This document shows, piece after piece, positions 57,983 through 64,000 of a stretch of 64,000 bases of DNA (position 1 is its first letter; each line of letters begins with the position of its first letter). The notes below the pieces were generated by a model. That model was given only the letters and a program-made list of their open reading frames with translations. It was not told the DNA's origin and did no database searches. The position numbers were made by a program, and so were the translations under genes. Source of the stretch: Archegozetes longisetosus (lineage: Eukaryota; Arthropoda; Arachnida; Sarcoptiformes; Trhypochthoniidae); contig JAEMBT020000005.1 of NCBI GenBank assembly GCA_018873245.2, positions 14,708,001-14,772,000 on the forward strand, in the 5' to 3' direction.

Positions 57983-58352
57983 ATACGCGCGGAGAGCAAA
58001 AAATTTTGAAAAATGTGTATCTGCATATGAAATTTTACTTTCAAAATCTTCTCTTTATACTGATTCAGAAAATATATATATTGACTTTGAAATCAATAGC
58101 TCTTTTTCGGCAGAACATTCAAAAAGTTGATTTAATTATTCTCGGTGTTTTGGTTGTTGTTCTACTCATTATTGGTTTATTGATGAATTTATATAATAAA
58201 ATCTTATATTAAACAGGAGGGAAAAGTATTATATTAGTCTGTCTGTCAATGTATATATTTTCTGAATCAGTATAAAGAGAAGATATTGAAAGTAGAATTA
58301 CATATCCAGATACGCATGTTTTAAAAATTTTTGCACCCCCCCCGCGCGTATT
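57983..58352. mobile_element. MITE with GC-rich ends (ATACGCGCGG...)
   Basis: Left end ATACGCGCGGAGAGCAAAAA, mirrored at the right by TTTTTGCACCCCCCCCGCGC then GTAT. The repeats continue for about 95 bp (GTATCTGCATATG / CATATCCAGATAC; TTCTCTTTATACTGATTCAG and mirror). The middle (58,102-58,235) recurs inverted at 59,220-59,340. No coding potential. Confidence 0.65.
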
Positions 58353-58484
58353 ATATATATATATATAATTAAACTACACTATTAGTATACAGTACTGCTA
58401 CTCATCAGATTTCAATGATTGAAGATACAAACAAAGAGAAAACAAACAGAGGAGAGAAAATGAAGGAAAGATGAAATATATATA

Positions 58485-59186
58485 CAATCATGGAAAAATC
58501 TAAAGTACCTACTAAATTTGATCTAGTTCCTTATTCTTTAGTTCGATTTTGATTTCAGAAATATGGTTTTTGAGTAATCATGGAAGGAATTGTTTGAAAA
58601 TTTTTTTTCAAAAATTCATCATGGTAATTTTTTTATAACATATTCTATAACTTGAATACTACAAGGTATATTTCAGATTTTTCGGTTCCATTTTGTAAAG
58701 CTTGGAAATTGAGTCGACACGTGTTTAAAGAAATTTTTGAAAAATTACCCAATTGATCGTGGTAGTTTGTTAAACGTTAATGTAATCAATACAATAGAGT
58801 TAAAGTTCAGGTAATTTATAAAGTTTAGAGCTTATGGGAAAAGTAACGTAGAAATCAAACAGCGATTAAGTAAGAATTGTATTGATTACATTAACGTTTA
58901 ACAAACTACCACGATCAATTGGGTAATTTTTCAAAAATTTCTTTAAACACGTGTCGACTCAATTTCCAAGCTTTACAAAATGGAACCGAAAAATCTGAAA
59001 TATACCTTGTAGTATTCAAGTTATAGAATATGTTATAAAAAAATTACCACGATGAATTTTTGAAAAAAAATTTTCAAACAATTCCTTCCATGATTACTCA
59101 CAAACCATATTTCTGAAATCAAAATCGAACTAAAGAATAAGGAACTAGATCAAATTTAGTAGGTACTTTAGATTTTTCCACGACTG
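58485..59186. mobile_element. 702-bp foldback palindrome, likely Tc1-related MITE
   Basis: Two arms of about 310 bp are nearly perfect inverted copies around an 80-bp centre (about 58,797-58,880). The ends read CAATCATGGAAAAATCTAAA at the left and the complement of CAGTCGTGGAAAAATCTAAA at the right, with TA on both outer sides. There is no open frame. CAGT...TGG ends with a TA target duplication fit Tc1/mariner-mobilised foldback elements. The few arm differences include G/A at two end positions and CATGG/CACGG. Confidence 0.85.
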
Positions 59187-59219
59187 TATGTTTGCATATA
59201 TGTTTTGTTGTAAATATAA

Positions 59220-59340
59220 CACTTTTCCCTCCTGTTTAATATAAGATTTTATTATAATAATTCATCAATAAATCAATAATGAGTAGAACAACAACCAAAA
59301 CACCGAGAATAATTAAATCGACAGTCAAAAAACCGATAAT
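59220..59340. repeat. Inverted partial copy of the MITE core at 58,102-58,235
   Basis: ACTTTTCCCTCCTGTTTAAT and following bases mirror 58,102-58,235, running as far as a CAACAACCAAAACACCGAGA phrase. With the MITE at 57,983 it brackets the 702-bp palindrome. Beyond it, ACCGACA/CGATAATC words are loosely repeated to about 59,510. Confidence 0.65.
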
Positions 59341-59532
59341 GAAAAGAACGATAATCATTAAATAGATTAAAGATTAATAAAACGTTAATAAATAATTCAC
59401 AATCAAAACTCCGACAGTCGTTTGACCGACGAAAGTCAATATATCAACAATCAAAGGAACGACAAAGGATTAAAGATCGATATATCGAAAATAGGAAGAC
59501 CGACAAATAACTATAGATGAAGTAGATATATA

Positions 59533-61065
59533 CACCCTTGGAAATAACTATCTTTTTCGTCGACTAAAGTCAAATAACTTTTGACTGAATGATTCGATTT
59601 TCAAACTGATTTCAGTAAATTATAGCCAGATAATGGACATTTTTATAAATATAATTTTTTTTGAAAAATCGTAATGATAGTGTAAAGTCTGGATCTTTGA
59701 TAGGAGCGTGTACGAAATCAATTTTAAAATATAAGCACTTTATTCAACATAACCACAATACAAATTACATAAGATTTCACAGGACTTTAACACTGGAGTA
59801 AAGAGCGACAATTTTAGGAAAAACACGACATTTTATAGGAACAATAGGCGGGTTAAATTGGAAAATATTTTACAATGATAGGCTAAATCTTACAAGGTTA
59901 ATAGCACATTTAGCTATGATTGGAAAATTGTATATTTAGGACATACTTAGGTAGGTTTTAAGAGATGAAATATGCTTATCATCAGCTGTCTTCATAACTT
60001 GTACAGTTGAGACAAATATGTGAAGATTTCTTTTGTACAAACAAAAGGTAATCTTTAAGTTAGTAATAAATGTTGACATGTAAGGTGAGTTATGAAAATT
60101 AGAGTTTAGAAATATAGGTTATTACAAAAATATTATGGTATAGGTCTAGTTAAGAAACTAAGACGTTATTACAATAGCAAAACAAATGGGCATCAAAATT
60201 AATTTTTGATTTTGATGAAAAATATTGAATTTCTTATTTATTTTTTGTTAAAACGAACTTAATGAAATTGATTTCAAGTTAAATTTATTAAGGATTAAAT
60301 TGAACACACGAATATTTGAAAATTTTAGTTATTTACAATATGTACAAGAATAGAGTCGAAAGTGAAACTAATAGCTAGTGTGACCACCGGCCGCCTCCAA
60401 AATCTTTCCCAACCTTCTGGGCATCGAATTCAATAAATTTATGAAATATTGCCGCCATGAAACGTCACACATCGTTTGGTGGGCTCTCTCTAAAGCCGCC
60501 CACAACTCTTCCTGAGAGTTTATCACCGGGCGCTCACTTCTGACCAATCCTTTAATCATTGTGCCCACATTCTCATTCACTTATACCTCGAGAAATGAAA
60601 ATTTAATAATTGATTCCAATTATTGAATGGATTAAATACTTACCAACTCTTCAAAGAATATGTGATTTTCTTGTTTTCTTTGGTCTTAATTTAATAAATT
60701 GTCTAAATTTGATTTCGCGTTCAGCGATAGAAAAAACCATTTTTGAAAATTCGATTAATTTGTTTACAAATTAAAACTTTTAAAAAATTATTTGAATTCA
60801 AATTCGAACAATAAATTATAAATAAATTACGCTAAGTATTAGTTTCATAATAGAAAACCTAAGTTTTGTTTTTTCGCTTATTCTTATTTTTAGGTTTGCG
60901 CTTTCATGGCCCTTTTCACAGTTACCCTGGTGATTTTTCAAAAAAAATTTATTTTTTAAAATGTCCATTATCTGCCTACAATTTATGAAATCAGATTGAA
61001 AATCGAATAACCCAGTCAAAAGTTATTCGACTTCAATCGACTAAAGATAGTTGTTTCCAAAGGTG
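59533..61065 (-). mobile_element. Intron-containing Tc1/mariner element C, internally deleted
   Basis: Termini CACCCTTGGAAATAACTATC and mirror, with TATA on the left and CATATA on the right. The ATAACTTTTGACTG phrase within the termini is shared with elements A and B. The transposase starts near 60,740 (MVFSIAEREIKFRQFIKL) and the first exon ends GAAGAGTTG followed by GTAAGTATT, the same intron site as in A and B. The sequence then jumps to NENVGTMIKGLVRSERP (60,580-60,368), so the catalytic core is deleted. Confidence 0.75.
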
Positions 61066-61229
61066 CATATAAGGCACATCTAATATCCAGAGTTTCATTT
61101 TTGTATTGTTTCGCACTTTCGCGAGATAGCGATTTCAATGTTCAAACTTTCGGAATTTATATCTTAGACATTCTATTTTGGAATTTTAAACTTTTTTCAT
61201 TAATATTTTCATTATTTTACTCATGAACT
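61066..61229. other. Spacer between element C and the next transposase relic
   Basis: No recognisable feature apart from a GCGAGATAGCG phrase near 61,120 that recurs as GCGCGAGATAGGC near 61,850. Confidence 0.3.
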
Positions 61230-61890
61230 AAAAGGAAAATGAGACTTATCCTAAAAGAATTTTGCAATTCTATGAAATCGATGACGGATTGAGTAATTGT
61301 GCCTCAAAAAAAAGTTCACTTATCGGTGTTTTACGGCCGAAGGAATTCACAGACAAGTAATACTAAGAATTATAAACTGTTTTAATGAAAGAGGAAGTAT
61401 TGAATATTTGAGAATGAGTGGTAGATCTACGGAATTAGTTCGCAAAATAATATAAAAGGTCCAGAGATCATAATAGTTCTGAGGAAACTATTAATGATGA
61501 CACGTTTCTAAATGAATGCCTGATCAAAAAACTTTTATTATTTATTCGAAAACACCTGAATTTTAACAATATTCTGATTTGGTCAGATTTAGCGACAGAA
61601 CATTATCATAGAGGTGTGCAGTCTTGGCTTCATTCGTAAACAATTGATTTTGTTAAAAAGGTTAAAATGTGCCCAATGTGCCACAGGCATGTTCTATTGA
61701 GCGATAATGGGCCAAGTATAAAAGGAATACGGCAAACAAAGTTAGATCAAAAATTTGGTCGGTTTCAGGCGTGTATATAGAATATTTTATCTGTTAAAGT
61801 TGTCCTAAAATTTGCACAAACTATAATGAATAGGTTAAGACTAAAATTGCGCGAGATAGGCTACGGATATGTCTTTACCCCGTTGAAGTT
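61230..61890 (+). pseudogene. Tc1/IS630-type transposase relic
   Basis: Frames carry LIWSDLATEHYHRGVQSWL (second catalytic Asp in WSD), TIDFVKKVKMCP and a degraded equivalent of the NVPQ(A/L)RPIERFW region, then LKLREIGYGYVFTPLKLAK. The same pattern occurs in the element inside the polymerase at 15,880-16,597, so both belong to one transposon family. Multiple stops. Confidence 0.55.
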
Positions 61891-62130
61891 GGCAAAATAA
61901 TTCGTTAATATCTGTATAATAGTCATATAATTTTCTGTATTGATATCTTAACTACTTTAAATTTTGGGGGATACTATAGGTTAGGCCCGGTTCAGAATCA
62001 CTATAAAAATAAGTTTTCTAGGGATTTTGGAGGGCAAGAAATCGATTGGAAATCTTCCCAGGTGTCGGAATAAGTGGGTACCAAGATATGGCCACGACTC
62101 TGGTTTCAATAATTTTAATGAATTTCGATG

Positions 62131-62232
62131 CACAAAATCGTGTCCAGCTACCCCCGCGTGCGTATACATATATATATAAATGGCACACGATTTATATATA
62201 CGCGCCGGGGGTAGCTGGACATGATTTTGTCC
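62131..62232. repeat. Short GC/AT inverted repeat
   Basis: CACAAAATCGTGTCCAGCTA followed by CCCCCGCGTGCG mirrors CGCGCCGGGGGTAGCTGGAC followed by ATGATTTTGTCC across an 8-bp centre, with TATATA in between. The arms are about 45 bp. It may be the junction of two elements' ends or a MITE. It lies just beyond the Merlin transposase and could include its terminus. Confidence 0.65.
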
Positions 62233-62413
62233 ACCAAAAATCATCAAAATGGCAAATTCCAGATTAAAAATGAAAATCAGAGTCCCGTTCGCTAAACCCA
62301 GTGGATACGGCGTGGAGGTGGGGTTGAATTTTATCCACCATGATCAGTTTTGATGACCGGGATGATCTTGCCTACCCGGGGCCTTGAAAAAGGCCTTTTT
62401 GGCGCCACAAGCC

Positions 62414-63190
62414 TCAGTGACGGGCGTGAAAGTCTTTGAGCAACTGAATCATCTCTTCGAATAAATCGGAACCACAACGTTTGATGTCGCGTTGCCAAAG
62501 ATATTCGCAGAGATGGTTACCCAAAGACTCTTTAGGCACGCCACCTCGGCATATGCGGCGCTTCATTGCGCGCCAGGACAACTCGATTCTTTGAGTGTTG
62601 GCCCAGGTTTCAAGGTCAACAAAGTGGCACGAGTGGTTAACCGTTAGGTGGTGGAATCCTTGAGCATCCAACCCATTATAGGATCTCCAGCAGTCGGTAA
62701 TAACCGTCGTTCCCGCTTCGACATGTCAACCAATAATGGCCAACAATGTCACAGCGTTCCGACGGTTACCCGGACACACCTCGATCCTAAGGTCTCCTGT
62801 GTGGACATCAATGATGCCGAGCACCCAGTTCCCTGGACAAGGCGCCCACGGTTGTATTTTCGGCGACCGATCATGGCCTCATCAACCTCGACCACCGAAA
62901 CCGCGCCACTCATCTTCCCATCATTAACCCGAGCATCCACCCACTCAACGCATGCCTCCCGGCAGATCTCATACCAGTGGGCGACGCTATTTTGTGACAA
63001 TTGGCCACCACCCATACTGGCCTCACGAACCGCATCCCCGTAAGAGAAATGATTTACGGAGCAGTATATGAGGAGAAGCATCTGCCCAAGGGGTAGACGC
63101 GATTCCTCAAATACCGTTCCGATCGTAAGAGAGATCTCCTTTGAGTATTTATGACATCGCCAGCGCAAACCTACAGCAGTGTCACACAGA
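62414..63190 (-). pseudogene. Merlin/IS1595 (ISXO2-like) transposase, frameshifted
   Basis: The minus-strand frame from about 63,190 to 62,749 reads LPLGQMLLLIYC, then VEWVDARVNDG, VVEVDEAMIGRRKYNRGRLV (first Asp). After a frameshift and a stop near 62,715-62,745 it continues with VITDCWRSYNGL (second Asp), HFVDLETWANTQRIELSWRAMKRR (last Glu) and a C-terminal helix to the stop at 62,414. This is the ISXO2 DDE domain of Merlin cut-and-paste transposons. Base composition is clearly richer in G+C than the neighbourhood, suggesting a recent arrival. The N-terminus is cut near 63,190 by the LINE. Confidence 0.8.
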
Positions 63191-64000
63191 AGTAAGACAT
63201 TAACAGCTAATCTATTTAAAACCATCGAAGAATACAAAATAGATATGGTTATAGCTCAAGAACCGCATGTAATTAGTGGCAGTCATCGGTTTCCCATTAA
63301 ATTATAGTGTGTTATACGACCAAAACTCAACTCATCCAATAACAGTTATAATTATTACAAACAATCTAATACAAAGTATTTTTATTCAAACTTTTTCTAA
63401 TAAATTCTTAAAAGTTATTTGTTGCCAATTCAGTACAAAATCAATTGTGATATTTAGCGCCTATTGTTCCCCATTTGAAGACTTAAACCAACAACTAATT
63501 CATATTCAAAACGCTATTAATGTTTTAAAACCTAATAATTATATTATTTGCGTCGACTCTAACTCTCACTTAAAAGTTTGGTTCAACAAAAAGTACGACC
63601 AAAGAGGTGAACTAACGAATGACTTTTTAGCGGAAGATGATCTAACTATATGTAATGAAGACATATTTGGACCGACCTATCAGTGCAGCACTGGATCATC
63701 GCATATAGACCTTACATTATGTAATCTCAATACCCATAATCTGATAAATGAGTGGCAAATATTAGACATCGATTCACATTCAGATCATAAATATATATAT
63801 TTTGAATTTGGTGCAAAAATAGAAAAAATAGAATTCTATTCTACGTTTAAATATGATACCAAAAGAGCCGATTGGGACTCGTTTACCGAAGATATAAAAT
63901 CGTCACTAAATTCATGGTACAGTAATCTCGATGTCATTAACACATCTACAGATCTGAACAAATGTTTGGAAAAAAATCTCATCAAATCTTAACTCTATTT
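63190..64000 (+). pseudogene. Non-LTR retrotransposon (LINE) ORF2 start, endonuclease domain; runs off the window
   Basis: An early frame (63,195-63,300) reads MVIAQEPHV, the QEP signature near the start of apurinic-like endonucleases of R1/Jockey/I-type LINEs. After a frameshift the frame 63,276-63,992 continues: IVIFSAYCSPFEDL, IICVDSNSHLKVW (GDxNAH-type motif), GPTYQCSTGSSHIDLTLCN and ILDIDSHSDHKYI (SDH motif). It stops at 63,992 with LIKS, so it is frameshifted or truncated. The reverse-transcriptase part would lie beyond 64,000. Confidence 0.8.

Larger units (their letters stand above)
53991..58432. repeat. Outer inverted repeat enclosing nested transposons
   Basis: A segment of about 70 bp (GATACTTCAATCATTAAAAT through AGTACTGTATACTAATAGTG) at 53,991-54,060 recurs inverted at 58,362-58,432. 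Between them lie two complete Tc1/mariner elements and a MITE, all at TA-rich sites. The arms look like the termini of a small ancestral MITE whose TA-rich middle was used repeatedly as an insertion target. Confidence 0.7.

Noticed and set aside
57976-58212. 78-codon frame with a strong membrane helix (LIILGVLVVVLLIIGLLMNL)
   Set aside because: It lies entirely within a MITE, and part of the same sequence recurs inverted at 59,220-59,340 without the frame.
62046-63043. Several plus-strand frames of 63-131 codons near the end
   Set aside because: They are antisense to the Merlin transposase; the catalytic motifs read on the minus strand.

Overview
This window is nuclear DNA of an arthropod, most likely an acariform mite (Astigmata or a close relative). 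The best marker is a complete four-exon gene at 26,546-27,457 (minus) for a secreted ML/NPC2 protein of the mite group 2 allergen type. Other signs agree: AT-rich sequence, introns of about 50-100 bp with GT..AG borders, ordinary single-copy animal genes (HDDC2-like, C14orf119-like, F-box/LRR, M14 carboxypeptidases, GMC oxidoreductase), and a dense load of Tc1/mariner, hAT-like, Merlin, LINE, SINE and LTR debris.

Layout. 1-2,410 has no recognisable gene. 2,411-8,137 and 21,404-27,127 are two nearly identical 5.7-kb arms of a giant inverted repeat. The outer end lies inside intron 2 of the allergen gene, so the right copy is complete and the left copy has only exons 3-4. The inner end lies in a satellite whose core is the palindrome GTACGAGCTCGTAC. 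Between the arms lie an intact three-exon GMC oxidoreductase (9,473-11,288) and a very AT-rich virus-like block (about 12.5-19.2 kb). That block has small genes and a decayed protein-primed type B DNA polymerase of Polinton/adintovirus type, itself split by a Tc1-like element.

27.5-31.9 kb is gene-poor. 31.9-37.6 kb holds two intact M14 carboxypeptidase genes tail to tail, with a nested pair of hAT-like elements between them. 38.1-43.5 kb is the conserved housekeeping stretch: a C14orf119-like gene carrying a 12-bp coding minisatellite, an HDDC2-like HD-domain phosphatase, and a single-exon F-box/LRR gene. 44.4-47.5 kb is LINE and Tc1 wreckage.

48.0-51.3 kb may hold material of foreign origin. 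An intact, intronless, GC-richer class I methyltransferase of clearly bacterial style lies 2 kb from a frameshifted UbiA-type prenyltransferase relic. 52.5-61.9 kb is a nested stack of transposons. Three related Tc1/mariner elements inserted at TATA sites carry spliceosomal introns, with an intron at the same place near the 5' end of each transposase; a 702-bp foldback palindrome sits among them. 62.1-64.0 kb holds a Merlin (IS1595-like) transposase relic and the start of a LINE that runs off the window.

No gene cluster works as an operon here. The main interest is structural (inverted duplication joined at a palindromic satellite), evolutionary (candidate horizontal transfer) and transposon-related (intron-bearing Tc1/mariner family). 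All calls come from reading the sequence; no database search was run.
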